Assembly (NCBI GenBank): GCA_037954665.1
Contig: JBBMOL010000424.1
Span: 246,339-310,338, forward strand
DNA from: Laguncularia racemosa
Taxonomy: Eukaryota > Streptophyta > Magnoliopsida > Myrtales > Combretaceae
Direction: 5' to 3'
DNA: 64,000 bases
Below the pieces are notes generated by a model. It saw nothing but the letters and a program-made list of their open reading frames with translations, was not told the DNA's origin and made no database searches. The translations under genes were made by a program, and so were the position numbers. Each line of letters starts with the position of its first letter. Within the stretch, counting starts at the first letter, position 1. This document shows positions 43,552-55,421 of this stretch, one piece after another.

Positions 43552-45130
43552 ATATAATTCTTAATGGTAAGTGTAGGTTTTGTTCAAAGTCCTACTATTG
43601 CATGGTTTCATTATTATAGATGACAATGCACATGGGGTTGTGAAATTAATGACGAATGTGTAACATCAACTTGGGCAAAGGAATGAAAGGTTGAGAGTGA
43701 TTTGGAGGATAACGTTGTTTGTTCATAGATGTATGTAAATTTAGAATTCATTGTTTGTTATCCATTCGAATATATATATTTATTTATAATAAAATATCTA
43801 AAAGATGAAAATAAAAAGTATATATTATTCTTACAAAGTTAAATACCTAGCATATTTTAAGAAATTTGAGCTTATTTACCAATTATTTTATTTATTCTTA
43901 TAAAAATATCAACTAATATATTCTTTTTCAATATATAAAATACATATTTTTAACATTGTCTCTTAAAAGTGGATGAACATTTACCTTTCAATTCCCACTT
44001 CCCAATTGCCATTTTCATTATCATTATAAAAATAAGATATAGATAAGATAATTTCATAAATGCTAAATAAAAAAAAAAAGAAAGAAAGAAAGGAAAAAAA
44101 AAATCAAATAGGCCTTTGAAAATATTAAGTTGCAGGAGACCACGTACAATTTTTACTTTTTACAAAATTTATAGAAGTCGAGGAAATTTGTGATAGAGTT
44201 ATATATGGAAAACTAATTCCACTCATAATAATGAACCAATCTTTCCCATATATTCACAATAAAAGGGTGTTATGAAATTTTAAATGAAATTGAGATTTTA
44301 GCAGAAATTTATGATTTTTAGAAAAATTATGAATTAAAGAGATATCCTGGCTCTCCTTGTCCAAAAAGTTCTTTGATGCCCTTTACATTTCATAATTGTG
44401 GTAGCATTATTATTCCATTATCTGTTTTAGCCATTTATTTTAAGGGTGGGTAAAAGAATTGATTAAACTGTGAATTAAATCAAATTGAATAATAAATTAG
44501 GTTTAAATCATCTTTTTAAGTTAAAAAAATTACGAATCAAATTAAATTATTTTAAACCAAATCAAACCTTAAAAAGTAAAAAAGAAAGAAAGAAAGAAAG
44601 AAAGAAAATGAAAGTGAAAATTTAGAGAATATATAACTAAAATAGATGGTTCTATGTTGTATATTTACTTCCTTTCTTTATTTGATTTTTATTAAATAAC
44701 TTATTACTTCTTTATTTCATGTTTTTACTTATTAACTGATATATAATCTATAATTACCTTGAGAGTAACAATAATTTTTTTTTGAAATATATCAAATGAA
44801 TCTTGAACACGATGAGTGATATCGGAGAAATGATAATAAATTAAATATTTTTATGTTAATTATAATTTTTTATGACTAATTAACTTATATATAGAAAAAA
44901 ATTAATAACATATATAAAAATAATTTGAATAATGAAATTGATTAATTTTTTTATCCCTCCTTAGTTCCCCTTACTTCCTTTAAAAGAAAAAGGAGGAATG
45001 TGAATTTATTAATTGTTGATGATTTTTTATTATGTATTTATTCATTTTTTTATTATTTATGCATTTTCTTTTTTTACTGTTACCTTATTTATTATTTTTT
45101 AAAGAGGAAATGAGTAAACAAAAAGAAAAT
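43552..45130. other. AT-rich intergenic sequence
   Basis: No genes recognised. Simple repeats include an AAAG tract at about 44575-44608. Confidence 0.5.
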
Positions 45131-46180
45131 AAAATTTTAAAAAAAGGAAAGAGGAAGCAGATCGACAAAGGAGACAGGGCCAGGCACGAGATGGTCGCGG
45201 GTCCAGTCAGAGCTAGGGTCGGGTCCAGTTTGTTGGTCGGTCCGCGCACGTGAGGTAAGGGCGGTCGTCGACGGTCGAGGGGATGTCGGCTGGAGCTTTT
45301 TGGGTTTGGCAAGTCGAGCTGTGGAGGTATGCGGCAGATTCGGCGGAGCTGATGGTTTCCGAAGTGGTCGCGGCCCTCCCGGGCGTAGAATCCCTAACCT
45401 CTGACTTGGTCTCCTTTAGGCAAAATCGAAGTAAAAGAAATGATTTTTATGATACTAGAAGAACTCAGGGAACCATTGAAACAAATCTCACGCCTCGAGC
45501 TTGAGTGGAGTGCAAGAAAATCTATAGAGAAGTATAAAGGTTGCGGGTATGGTTTTAGACAAAAAAATTTCAATTGAAGCTTGAAAGAGTGTTTTCGAGT
45601 GATGCTTCATGCCTAAACGTGATACCCAGGACCCTATTTATATTACTAATCCTTCAAACGAGCTTGGAAAGTCCAAATGGATTAATTTCGAAAATTTGAA
45701 TTAATTGATTTGACGCGTAAAATGATTTTTTTTTTCCATCCTTGGCTCCATTTTTGACCCACTAAATAGATGAGTCAAGGCGTGTTTTTGGGAGAAATCG
45801 GATGTGTGTCATGCATACCATATGATTTCACCATTATTTAGGTGAAATCGTGTGTAAAGCACGACCAAAAGTGGGCACAAAGTGAGCTGTCTGCAGCATG
45901 GAGTAAGCTGGGAACGTGGGTGCTAGGAGTAAGAAGATGATGTCCTGGCGCTACGCTGCACCACTTGGAGACGCGCGGTCGAACCACTGGATGACACGTG
46001 GCACGGGCGGTAGCAATATAAAAGGTGCTATTACGCCTCCTTCTGGTTGACCTTGCGACTTCTGCCCTTTATGGGAGCAAGCTGGACCAGCTGAACTGTC
46101 AGCTCATTCTCAACGGTTCTGAATTTAATTTAAGCAATTTAATTGGACTAGACCCATTTCACATTATGAATCCGGTTTAG
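45131..46180. other. GC-richer unique block of unknown origin
   Basis: Clearly higher GC than its surroundings (especially 45160-45420 and 45890-46030), with short ORFs on both strands but no recognisable domain. TATTTATATTACTA near 45633 and CAATATAAAAGG near 46014 resemble promoter or LTR elements. Possibly a fragment of an older transposon; not identified. Confidence 0.3.
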
Positions 46181-46201
46181 ACCCAAATTGTAGGACAATA
46201 C

Positions 46202-46665
46202 TCTAAAATATTGCAATGTTTAAAAAAGATTTCATAAATATTATATCCGAAATAATTATTTTTAAAATAAATTTCAAAAGCGCGAATGTAGTTTATAGCT
46301 TTAGTGTTATAAAAATTTTTAAAATTAAATGTACAGATTTGATTTGCGCTTTTAGTACAATTTATATTGAAGGCGTGGATCCCGTTCATGCTTTCAAGCA
46401 TTTTGCTTGAAAGAGGCATGAGCGAGGTCGATGCCACATTATAAAATATTGCAATTTTTGAATTTTTTTTTGTAAATATTGCACCTGAAATAATTATTTC
46501 TAAAATAAGTTTTGAATATGGTTTACGCTTTACTGTTAGAAAAATTTTTAAAACTAAAAGTATAAACCTAGTCTACACCTTTAGTAAAATTTGTATTGAA
46601 GGTGTGAACAAGATTTGCGTTTGTTTGAAGATGCGAATGAGGTCTGTGCCTTTACTGCAATTGTA
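46202..46665 (+). repeat. Tandem pair of a ~230-bp unit
   Basis: Copy A starts TAAAATATTGCAATGTTT at 46203 and copy B TAAAATATTGCAATTTTT at 46441. Both continue with ATAAATATT/GTAAATATTGCA, GAAATAATTATTT and GTTTATAGCTTTAGTG/GTTTACGCTTTACTG, then TTTTAGTACAATTTATATTGAAGG/CTTTAGTAAAATTTGTATTGAAGG. Diverged, non-coding. Confidence 0.75.
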
Positions 46666-47139
46666 TTAAAAAATATTTTTTTTGATCGTGAGGGAATCCT
46701 TCAAACCTATACTGTAAACCTATAAAAGTTAATACAAAGTAACACTGCAAACCTATAAAAATTATGAAAAAGTAATACAGTAAATTTACACAATATCATA
46801 ATATGTGGTTTCTAATGTACCAAAAAGATTTTTTTTTTTTGCACCGACAGTTTATAATATAAATACGAATCCTCAGCTCATATGTTCATTTTTACATATT
46901 TGAATTTCTTTTGCAAGTTCTGTTCTATCTCACACAACTTGAAAATTTTTGGTTCCTTAATTTTTGTTTTACAAAGATTTTAGCTTGTTGAAGTATGTGT
47001 GAAAAAAAATCTAAAAGAAATTTTTTAACTTTTTTGGTAAAACAAGATTTCAATATTTTTTTTTGAGAAAAATTATTTTTTTTGATATTATACTAGTATG
47101 GATGCATAAAAAAGTAAGTCAATTATTTGTACTATATTA

Positions 47140-48050
47140 TTTTGATTAAAGTAGCAGTAGTAGTTAATTAATTGTTAATTAGTAATTAATTAGTTGTTAA
47201 TATATCATTAATTAACATTAGCAAATGAATTAGTAAAAAAAGTTAGTATTTTTTGTAAATGAAATGTCTTAATTTTTAGTTGTGAAAATTATTGTAAAAA
47301 TAACTGTTAATGATGAAGTAATTAGTCCTTAATTAGTCATTAGAAAAATAGTTAGGAAAAACCTTTGTATTGATTATAATGAATTATCTTTATGTGTTAT
47401 TATAATATATTTTTGTAAAAGCAGTTGTTAATTAACTCTTAATTAATAGTAATTAATCGTTAATATGCCATTAATTAATTATTATAAAATTAATCAGTAA
47501 AAATTTTTGTATTGATTACAAATGTAATATGTTTGTGTGTTTTTGTACAAGTAGTTGTAAAATTATGTTGTTGTTAATTAACCTTTACTTAATAATAATT
47601 ATTCGTTAATATGTTATTAATTAATTGTTAGAAAATTAAGTAGTGAAAAATTTTGTGTTGATCGTAAATGTAATATGTGTGTTTGTTATTGTAGAAGTTG
47701 TTGCAAAATTAAGTTGTTAATTAAACGTTAACTGAGATTAATTGGTCATTAATATGTCATTAAGTACAATTAGTGAGAAATTTTATGTTAATTGCAAATG
47801 TAATATGTTTATGTTTGAGTGTTTTTACAAAAGTAGTTGTAAAATTAAGCTGTTATTAATTAATAGTAATTAGTCATTGATATATCATTAATTAATTATT
47901 ATAAAATTAATTACTAAAAAAATTTGGTATTGCTTGTACATGTAATATTTTTGTCTGTTATTGTAAAAGTAGGTGTAAACTTTAGTTGTTATTAATTAAC
48001 TATTAATTAGATAGTAAATAGTCATTAATAAATCGTTAATTAATATTTTG
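47140..48050 (+). repeat. AT-rich tandem array, period about 137 bp, ~7 units
   Basis: Units contain GTAGTTGTAAAATTAAG, TTAATTAA-rich sequence, AATATGTCATTAATTAATTA and a TTTTGTATTGATTGCAAATG-like stretch. Anchors fall near 47417, 47547, 47690, 47828 and 47964, with two more decayed units on the left. The palindrome TTAATTAA and its variants recur in every unit. It lies just upstream of the plant mobile domain remnant. Confidence 0.75.
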
Positions 48051-48080
48051 ATATTAATGGTAACATGTACTATTTTTTTT

Positions 48081-48116
48081 AATATATATATATATATAAT
48101 ATATATATATATATAT
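48081..48116. repeat. (TA)n microsatellite
   Basis: About 18 TA units with one interruption, at the right edge of the AT-rich array. Confidence 0.9.
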
Positions 48117-48127
48117 TTGCATAATAG

Positions 48128-49111
48128 ATGGAGCTTGAACTCTTTGATCCTTCAGTCTTGATGCAGTAGGAAGGATATCAATTACAAGCCACCTAAGATG
48201 GAGAGGTAAACGACCTTTCACTTATTGGTTAGTTTATGTTGCATTATGAATAGTATAACATTTTATTTTTTTATCATTATAGGATCAATTAACCCTCGCT
48301 GTTCGACGCTATGAGTTATCACTTTATTAAGATGAGTGCACCATCTTCCTCAATCCTCGAATGGAGCCACACTTGCATTTGGCGAGATTCAAAGGTATGA
48401 GCTGTTTACCGTTCATTTCATTGGATTAGCACATGATTACAGCATTGGTAGAGTGATGGAGGCTAGAGTTGCACACATTCCACATGCTAACAGGAGAGTT
48501 TACTATCATCCTGCTGGATTTGGAGATCTAGTTAAGACTCTCCATTGATGGTTGGGCAGTTATAGAGAGTAGTTACTAGATTGGGGTGCGATATGTAAAG
48601 AATTGCTACGGGCGAGGCTGGGGCCTAGTAATAGTGGGGGCTGGATTAGCATGACGTGGCTGCGTGATATGTTTTGGATGCTCTCACCTGACACTGATGC
48701 TGAGCAAATCTATCGATATATGCATACATACATAATGCACCTATTGGGGGGATTTATCTTTGCCCATAAATCCAGCACCCTCATTCACATGATGTGGTTA
48801 CCTTTATTGGATCATTTTGACATTATTGGGATGTATAGCTAGGGGTCCACATGTCTGATGTGGTTATATCGCCAACTTTGTCTTGTGTCATTGCTGTTGG
48901 CATACGAGATTAAATGGGCTGCCATTCTCCTACAGGTGTGAGCTTGGGATATATTTCCCCACATAACATTCCTTAGTCAAGACGGACTATATATAGAATC
49001 TGGTTGTCTATTGGTGGCATGTTGGAACAAGAGGAGGGACACTCGGTATCACTCGACTTACATTGTCGGCCCATATTGGGATACGTTCGATAGGCAGAAC
49101 ATGTCATAGAT
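48128..49111 (+). pseudogene. Plant mobile domain (PMD) gene, broken, cut by an LTR at its 3' end
   Basis: MELELFDPSVLMQ at 48128 matches the usual PMD start. Further blocks are RRVYYHPAGFGDLVK-like sequence near 48500, SGGWISMTWLRDMFWMLSPD (48630-48690), DAEQIYRYMHTYIMHLLGGF, SSTLIHMMWLPLLDHFDIIG, a YRQLC block and AWDIFPHI (~48945). This is the aminotransferase-like plant mobile domain (often annotated 'serine/threonine-protein phosphatase 7 long form'), found in transposons and in host silencing factors such as MAIL1/MAIN. Frames shift and stops interrupt it. The sequence is cut at 49112 by a gypsy LTR. Likely transposon-derived; the exact parent element is unknown. Confidence 0.8.
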
Positions 49112-49816
49112 TGATGGGAATCAAGCCAATGCATCAATGGGACCCATAACAAGCGCAAGAGCTAGAGGACTATAGAACTTAGCATTGAGAATCCTTTTTG
49201 AGTAAATGGAACCCGAAAACATTCACATAGTGTCTTCATTTACTTTATATGATTGTTTTGTATTTAATCAGGTACACTTGTTAGTATCACAAGAAGACAA
49301 TCAAACACACTAGCACTTGATTTATGGATGATTCATGGTCCATGGTGAACCGAAATGAACTAAGGGAACCGACTTTATGTTGTGTATTTGTTGATCGAGA
49401 TGGGCATGAAAGGACCGGCCATGTGTTACTATTTTTTTTTATGTTATTTTTCCATATTTAGGGATTAGTATAAATACTTGTAAAGGAGAACAAAAAAGAC
49501 ACTTTTTGGAGAATACATTTGCTGCTTGTTTCATGTGGAAAGAGGGCTTCCTCTATTTCATAAACACTCATATAAATTCTTTTAAGGTTGTGGCGAGTGG
49601 AGGCTTGGATTATTGTGAGTAAGATCAACAATTGCAAGTTTTTTTTCCTAATTCTACTAGTAAGTAACATCTGGTAAGAATTTAGAGTTTCATTTTGTTC
49701 TTGCTACATGAAATTAGGGTTCACGTACATATTAAGGACCGTGCCATTTTGTTGAACAATTGCTCCATTGTATCTTCAATTAATATTGTGTAATTGAAAT
49801 TGGATTTGGCATATCA
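49112..49816 (+). repeat. 5' LTR of the truncated CRM-like element
   Basis: 705 bp, shorter than its relatives at 38746 and 57687 but colinear. It has a tail-coding start (GNQANASMGPITSARARGL, then LRILFE and VSSFTLYDCFVFNQVHLL), a TATA box at 49469-49476, a GTGGCGAGTGG-like block and the CATATCA end. Confidence 0.82.
49469..49476 (+). promoter_or_regulatory. LTR TATA box (49112 element)
   Basis: TATAAATA in AGTATAAATACTTG, matching the position in the related LTRs. Confidence 0.65.
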
Positions 49817-50128
49817 TCTTTTGGTATCAAAGCTATGGTTGAGAGGGGGAATTGCACATGGGAGTCTTGATTTTGAATTGGGGATTTAGGGTTTATGCCA
49901 TGCCATTGAGCAATTAATTGTTGTGTGAATTGAAATTGAGAAATTGTTTGAATTGTATCGTGTCTACCTTGGTAATTGAGAATTGAAGTTAAGGAAAGTG
50001 TTATTTAGGGTTCTTGTCGTGGGTTGTTGCTGTGGAAGATTGGGAGATTACTATAATTGATTCCATAAGTGTGTAATTGTGCATTAAATTGCTTTGAATG
50101 CACTATTGACTTGAGTTTTGAAGAAATT

Positions 50129-50240
50129 GTGCCGTGGAGGGTGTGTTGTGCCGTGAGTGTGTGTGTTGTGCCGTAAATGTGTGTGTTGTTCCGTAAATGT
50201 GTGTGTTGTACCATGAAGTGTGTGTTGTGCCGTGAAGAAT
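50129..50240 (+). repeat. GTGTGTTGTGCCGT minisatellite
   Basis: Four to five units of about 25 bases (GTGTGTTGTGCCGTAAATGT and variants) in the untranslated leader between primer site and gag. The Thr/His-rich minus-strand ORFs here are shadows of it. Confidence 0.85.
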
Positions 50241-50339
50241 GTATTCGAGGTTGGAGAAATTTGTATTGTAGAGGTGTGATTGTAAATATATGTATATATA
50301 TAAATTTCAAAGCTTAATTTAACAACCATGTTCGAATGA

Positions 50340-51540
50340 TAGTGTGAATGGAGGAATTGGTAATGAGGCCAATAGTCAGGTTGTATGATGAGGTCAGAGA
50401 TGTTGTACTATAAGTGGAAGAAGAACTTTAGAAGAACAATTGCAAGATCTTACTACTATTGTTGCTACATTAGCAATAAGGGTTGATAAGATGACCTTGC
50501 CACAACCATCAGTGGTAAATCTATAGGCACCCCTGCCTTAGGTAGCCCATAATGATGCATGTAAGGAATGGGCAGTAGAAGGAAATAACGATAGGAGATT
50601 GGGAGGAGATTATCATGCTTATTGGGAGGAAAGGGATGATAACTTTAAGGATAAACCTTATCCTAACCATGAGTTCAGGCCACATAGGGGTTTGGAATAT
50701 GTAAAATTGCAAATGCCTTCATTTGTTGGAAGGGGTTTTGTAGAGGATTATCTTGATTAGGAAGATAAGGTAGAGGGCCTTTTTGAGTGCTATGAAATTA
50801 ATGATCACACTCGGGTTCATTTAGTAGCAGTTGAGTTTATAGGATATGCCACCTTATGGTGGAATAACCTTGTAGCCAGTAGAAGGAGAGATGGTGAGGC
50901 TGAGATTCATACGTGGCAGGAAATGAAATGGGTTATGAAGAAGAGGTTTATACCAGAGCACTATAGATAGGAGTTATTCGTGCTTCTTTAGACGTTGAGA
51001 TAAGGAGGCAAAACTGTGGATGAGTATGTCTAAGAGTTTGAGACATTGATGATTTGATGTAGGGTAGTTGAACCTCTTGAACAGACCATGGCATGCTTTG
51101 TGTTCAGGTTGAAATATGAGATTGCATGTATTATAGAGCTATAGAGGTATGACACCATTGATGAGGCCATTTAGTTAGCTCTGAAAGTGGAGAGATAGAG
51201 GCGATCTAATCCGTATCAAGTAGTGAGTAACAGGTATGGATCCTCTACAAAACTATATGGGTTTGAGGGTAAACAGACTAATAGAAGGGGGGTATGGTAG
51301 AAGTATAGAAAAGAATGTAGTAGTACTAGATATTAGAGGGGAGAAAGAATCATTTGGGAAAGGAAAAACAGTTGCAGTGTATGAGAACAAATAGGCAATA
51401 GCTGGGACATCGGGAGGAAAGAATCACCAGGTTAAATGTTTTAAATGTCTGGGTTTTGGACATATGGTTGCACAATATCCAAACAAAAGAGTTATGATTA
51501 CTATGGAGGTTGAGAGTGAGGAAGAAGAATAAGACATACA
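50340..51540 (+). pseudogene. Gypsy gag remnant with CCHC knuckle
   Basis: In order: a helical segment (RTLEEQLQDLTTIVATLAI), EYVKLQMPSFVGRGFVEDYL, the retrotransposon gag core (VEGLFECYEINDHTRVHLVA, ATLWWNNLVASRRRDGEAEI, KKRFIPEHYR), a basic linker and a knuckle CFKCLGFGHMVAQYP, in which the last Cys of CCHC is Tyr. An acidic region (VESEEEE) leads towards protease. About ten in-frame stops, several at codons where Gln or Trp is expected. Structural particle protein in an active element. Confidence 0.85.
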
Positions 51541-51654
51541 TGAGATCACAGATCTGTCAGCTGCATTAGATGAATATTATGGTGATGCAGATGTTGAGGT
51601 ACATGAGGATGAAGGGAATGATCAATATTTATCCATCAATGTATTGTGTAGAGC

Positions 51655-51770
51655 GATGGCTACTAACGTGCAAACCCTAGGTATGTTAAACTAAGGACCC
51701 GGTGGTCGGATTGATGGCTACTAATGCGTAAACCCTAGGTATGTTAAACTAAGGACCCAATGGTCGGATT
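51655..51770. repeat. 58-bp tandem duplication at the junction of two elements
   Basis: GATGGCTACTAACGTGCAAA begins at 51655 and GATGGCTACTAATGCGTAAA at 51713. Each is followed by CCCTAGGTATGTTAAACTAA and GGACCC. The first copy's start still reads as gag (CRAMATNVQTL). Confidence 0.85.
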
Positions 51771-52190
51771 ATGAATCGAGTTCCCACAAATCATCTTGAA
51801 CAAGTATCGAATGTAACTAGACCCCAACCACGCTTGTTGATTGAAACCTAAGTTATCAGTGATTTCCCCAAGCGTTTAAGTTGAAGAAATCTATGAGTTC
51901 TTTCTCAAAGAACAAGAGAGAGTCTCTCAAGGAAAAGTTGCGTATTTCAAAATAATGATAATGTTTCAAGATGTGCTGCCCCCTCCCCTTTCACGTGTTT
52001 ATATTGTCTTACACATAAAAAACCTAAACTTCCAAACATAGTAAAACCAGCCTTAACTTCCTAATGGCAGAAAATCTTACAAGTAAATATAATAAGGCAC
52101 AAAACCAAACAAATAAAAAAACAGTCCTAATCCGAGTGGCTCTCCTTTTTGGTTTAATTTCCTTTTCAAAAATAATTTATCCTAAGGCTT
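51676..52190 (-). repeat. Presumed 3' LTR of the minus-strand gypsy fragment
   Basis: Non-coding, lies directly downstream of pol, has a TATA-like element and a CCCTTTCACGTG stretch. No second copy exists in the window, so its LTR identity is inferred from position. Confidence 0.5.
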
Positions 52191-53545
52191 CCATATCCAA
52201 GCACTCCTTTATGGAAACTTGAATCAAGTTGATAAAGGTCGATTCTCCTTTAGTGTAACTTGGTTCCTTCTCTTGTAGATTTATGACTAGTCCTTGCAAA
52301 GCTTCACTCATTTACTTAGCTTTAGCTCGGGTCATTGGGCCTCTAATACCATGTAGTGGTCATTGGACTTCGGTTCAGTCCCTTTTGATGCTAGTCGATC
52401 CTCATCATTCCCTCCTTCCTCGAAAAGATTCGTTCTCAAATCACCTGCATCGTAAAGAGTAAGGTTAGAAACATTAAAAGTTGTGCTTACATTATCATAG
52501 TGACTGGGTAAGTCAATCTTGTAAGCGTTATCATTGATTCAATCCACCACTTGAAGAGGTCCATCTCCCTTAGGATAAAATTTAGATTTCCGCTGCTCGA
52601 CAAATCTCTCCTTCCTCAAATGTACCCACACCCAGTCTCTTAGATGAAATACGGTCTTTACGCGTCTCTTATTGGCTTGACGAGCATAGTGCTTGTTTTT
52701 CTTCTCAATGTTGGTCCGAACCTGAGCATGCAATTCCCTAACAAATTATGCCTTTTTCTTTCCGTCAAGGTCAACAAATTCGTTAGTAGGCGAAGGCAAA
52801 ATATGTAATGGAGTCAAGGGATTAAAGCCATATACAACCTCAAATGGAGAATATGATGTAGTGGAATACACCGTCCTGTTATATGCAAATTCTACATGAG
52901 GTAAACATGTCTCTCATTGTTTCAAATTCTTATGAATCACAGCACGCAACAAGGTTAAAAGAGTCTTATTGACTACTTCAGTTTGACTATCGGTTTAAGG
53001 GCGTACAATAGTAGAGAACAACAATTTAGTGCTTAACCTATTCCACAGAGTACGCCAAAAATGACTTAAGAATTTTATATCTCTATCACTCACAATAGAT
53101 TTAGGTAACCCATGTAACCGCACAATCTCCTTAAAGAACAAATCAACAATGTGTCTTGCATCATTAGTTTTAGAACAAGCAATGAAATGAGCCATCTTAC
53201 TAAACCTATCAACAACAACAAATATGCTATCTTTGCCACTTTGAGATCGTGGTAACCTTAGTATAAAGTCCATAAAGATGTTATTCTAGGGTTGATTAGG
53301 AATAGGCAATGGAATGTATTCCCCATGGGGCATTACTCTAGACTTAGCCTTTCTATATGCAATGCACTTATCACACACATTTTGCATATCATGTTTCATC
53401 TTAGGCCAATAGAAATGCTCATGTAAAATATCTAAAGTCTTTTTAACACCAAAATGCCCCATTAAATCGCCACCATGTGTTTCCCTCACCAACAATTCAC
53501 GTACATACCCTTTTGGTACACTCAACCTATCTCTCTTAAACAAAT
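52190..53545 (-). pseudogene. Gypsy integrase and C-terminal tail (minus strand)
   Basis: 53543 downward: YVRELLVRETHGGDLMGHFG and CDKCIAYRKAKS form the HHCC zinc-binding module. The core is MDFILRLPRSQSGKDS, then VVVDRFSKMAHFIA and SIVSDRDIKFLSHFWRTLWN, retaining both Asp residues. TAA at 52995-52997 replaces the first Gln of the PQTDxQTEVVN motif. 52733 downward: KFYPKGDGPLQVVD and STTFNVSNLTLYD. The tail GPMTRAKAK near 52330 is the conserved polyprotein end. No chromodomain seen. Confidence 0.85.
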
Positions 53546-53699
53546 ATCCATCATGTCTATAGAAATCATAATATCTAAACTCAGCACAAGCGGCCCAAAT
53601 TTAAACAAAGTTAGCATCATTCTCATATAATTCCTTAATGAATTCAAATCTAAGCAATTAATATGCAGAGAAGTCAAAAGAGAGTGCCTTCGAGAAAGT

Positions 53700-54150
53700 G
53701 TATCTGCCACCACATTTTCCTTTCCTTGCTTATGCCGAATCACGTATGGAAAAGTTTTGATAAGTTCCAGCCACTTGGTATGCCTCTTGTTCAACTTACC
53801 TTAAGTTTTCAGATACTTTAAACTCTCTTGATTAGAGTGAATGATGAACTCCTTAGGCCATAAGTAGTGTTGCTACGTTTGCAGGGTTCTCACTAAGGCA
53901 TACAACTCCTTATCATACACTAGATAATTTAATGTAGCACCATTGAGTTTTTTGCTAAAATAAGTGATTGGCTTGGAATCCTACATCAACACACCACCAA
54001 TACCTTTCCTAGAAGCATTGCATTCAATCTCAAATACTTTCTAATAATTAGGCAAGACTAGTTAACTTTCTAATAATTAGGCAAGACTACTTTCTAATAC
54101 TTTCCTAGAAGCATCGCATTAGTTAACTTACCTTTTAGGGTTGAAAAGCC
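53700..54150 (-). pseudogene. Gypsy RNase H remnant (minus strand)
   Basis: Blocks ITYFSKKLNGATLNYLVYDK, then ELYALVRTLQT and YLWPKEFIIHSNQESLKYLK (the family has HTDHESLK) are followed by HKQGKENVVADTLSRR. The segment 54000-54130 is scrambled by small local duplications (TTTCTAATAATTAGGCAAG twice; TTTCCTAGAAGCAT twice), which removes part of the start of the domain. Confidence 0.8.
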
Positions 54151-54167
54151 TGCTCATGCACTTTAGT

Positions 54168-54960
54168 CTACTTGAATTCGGCATTCTTCTTAACAAGGTC
54201 ATTTAGAGGAGCAGTTATGGAACTAAAATCTCTCACAAATCTCCTATCAAAACTTGCTAAGCCGTGGAAACTCCTGACCTCACTTGCATTCCTTGGTGTT
54301 AGCCATTCTTGGATCACCTTCACCTTTTCCTCATCCATAGCAATCCCCTCTGCACCTACAACAAATCCAAGAAAAACCACAGTTTCCATATAAAAGGTGC
54401 ACTTCTTTAAATTAGCATATAATTGGTTTTTTCTCAAAACATTAAATACACACTATAAATGTTGAACATGATCATCTAACGTCTTGCTGTAAATCAGAAT
54501 GTCATCAAAGTATACAATAAGAAATTTCCTAATAAAATTACGTAGAACATAATTCATTAACCTCATAAAAGTGGTAGGTGCGTTTGTTAATCCAAAAGGC
54601 ATTACCATCCATTCATATAACCCGTGTTTAGTTTTAAAAGTTGTTTTCCATTCACCCCCCTCTTTCATATGAATTTGATAATAGCCATTCTTTAAATCAA
54701 TTTTAGAAAATAAACAAGCAATATGCAATTCATCAAGCATATCATCTAACCTAGGGATAGGATGTCTGTACTTAACTGTTATCTTGTTGATTGCTCGGTA
54801 GTCAACATATATTCGCCATGTTCCATCCTTCTCGGGAACCAGGATAACAGGAACTGAACATAGATTGAGGCTTTCCTTTATAAATCCTTTCTCCATCAAT
54901 TCATCCATCTGCCTCTGAATTTCCTTTGCCTCCTCGAGATTAGTTTGGTAAACTGGTTAA
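54168..54960 (-). pseudogene. Gypsy reverse transcriptase (minus strand), nearly intact
   Basis: 54908 downward: MDELMEKGFIKESLNLCSVP, VPEKDGTWRIYVDYRAINKI, FSKIDLKNGYYQIHMKEGGE, MVMPFGLTNAPTTFMRLMN, and the catalytic VYFDDILIYSK with both Asp residues present. After one stop (near 54450) the frame continues with KKCTFYMETVVFLGFVVGAE and VRSFHGLASFDRRFVRDFSS. It is the best preserved polymerase in the window. Confidence 0.88.
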
Positions 54961-55339
54961 TTAGGAATAGATGCACCTAGCAAGAAATCAATTTGATGCT
55001 CGATACTTCGTAGTGGGGATAGACCCTTTGGTACTTCTCTAGGAAACAAATCTTCATATTCCTACAAAAGAGACACCACCATACTGGGTAATAAAGGGTT
55101 AAGGTCAGTATTAGTAAACTATATATCCTTGTACATAAGTACAAGTAGTTGTTTCCTTGCTAACATTGCACTATTTACCTTACTTTTTCTTGCAATTTTC
55201 TCTCCTCTCAATGTTTCAGAATCTTTTCCTTCATGGCTCACCGATGTTTGTCTCTCACTTTTTTCTTTCTTCTCACCCTTTTCTCACACACTCAAGTGTT
55301 TCTCTCCAAACTCTTTTGCTATCCTAAGTATTATGCAAT

Positions 55340-55421
55340 TGTTGAACTAGTTTGATTGACATTGTTTGATTGTCTTTCAAATTGGTTTTGCATGTGCTTA
55401 ATCTTGGTTTTAGGCACATCA
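55340..55421 (+). repeat. 82-bp 3' end fragment of the solo-LTR family
   Basis: CTAGTTTGATTGACATTGTT through TAGGCACATCA matches the last ~80 bases of the LTR ending at 40059, then stops abruptly at the start of the Tat-type gag. A recombination scar. Confidence 0.8.

Larger units (their letters stand above)
49112..51675 (+). mobile_element. Truncated CRM-like gypsy element: 5' LTR plus gag
   Basis: LTR 49112-49816 begins TGATGGGAATCAAG and ends GGCATATCA. It is followed by the spacer TCTT and TGGTATCAAAGC (initiator-Met-type primer site, 49821-49832). Gag lies at 50340-51540. Sequence stops resembling this element at about 51675, where a minus-strand gypsy fragment takes over; no 3' LTR was found. 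The left flank lies within the PMD gene. Confidence 0.8.
51676..55350 (-). mobile_element. Minus-strand Ty3/gypsy fragment: 3' LTR-like region plus pol, no 5' LTR or gag
   Basis: Minus-strand order from right to left: linker to reverse transcriptase (55350-54910), reverse transcriptase, RNase H, integrase, C-terminal tail, then a non-coding LTR-like region with a TATA-like box (CAATATAAACACG, reverse complement near 51995-52010). The pol reading is mostly intact with scattered stops. The right end abuts an unrelated LTR scrap at ~55340; the left end abuts gag of the 49112 element. Neither end shows a target duplication. Confidence 0.82.

Noticed and set aside
45032..45504. Short ORFs in the GC-richer block
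   Set aside because: ORFs in several overlapping frames on both strands, low-complexity starts, no domain; GC content alone explains the open frames.
50005..50329. Thr/His-rich minus-strand ORFs
   Set aside because: Shadow of the GTGTGTTGTGCCGT minisatellite in the element's leader.
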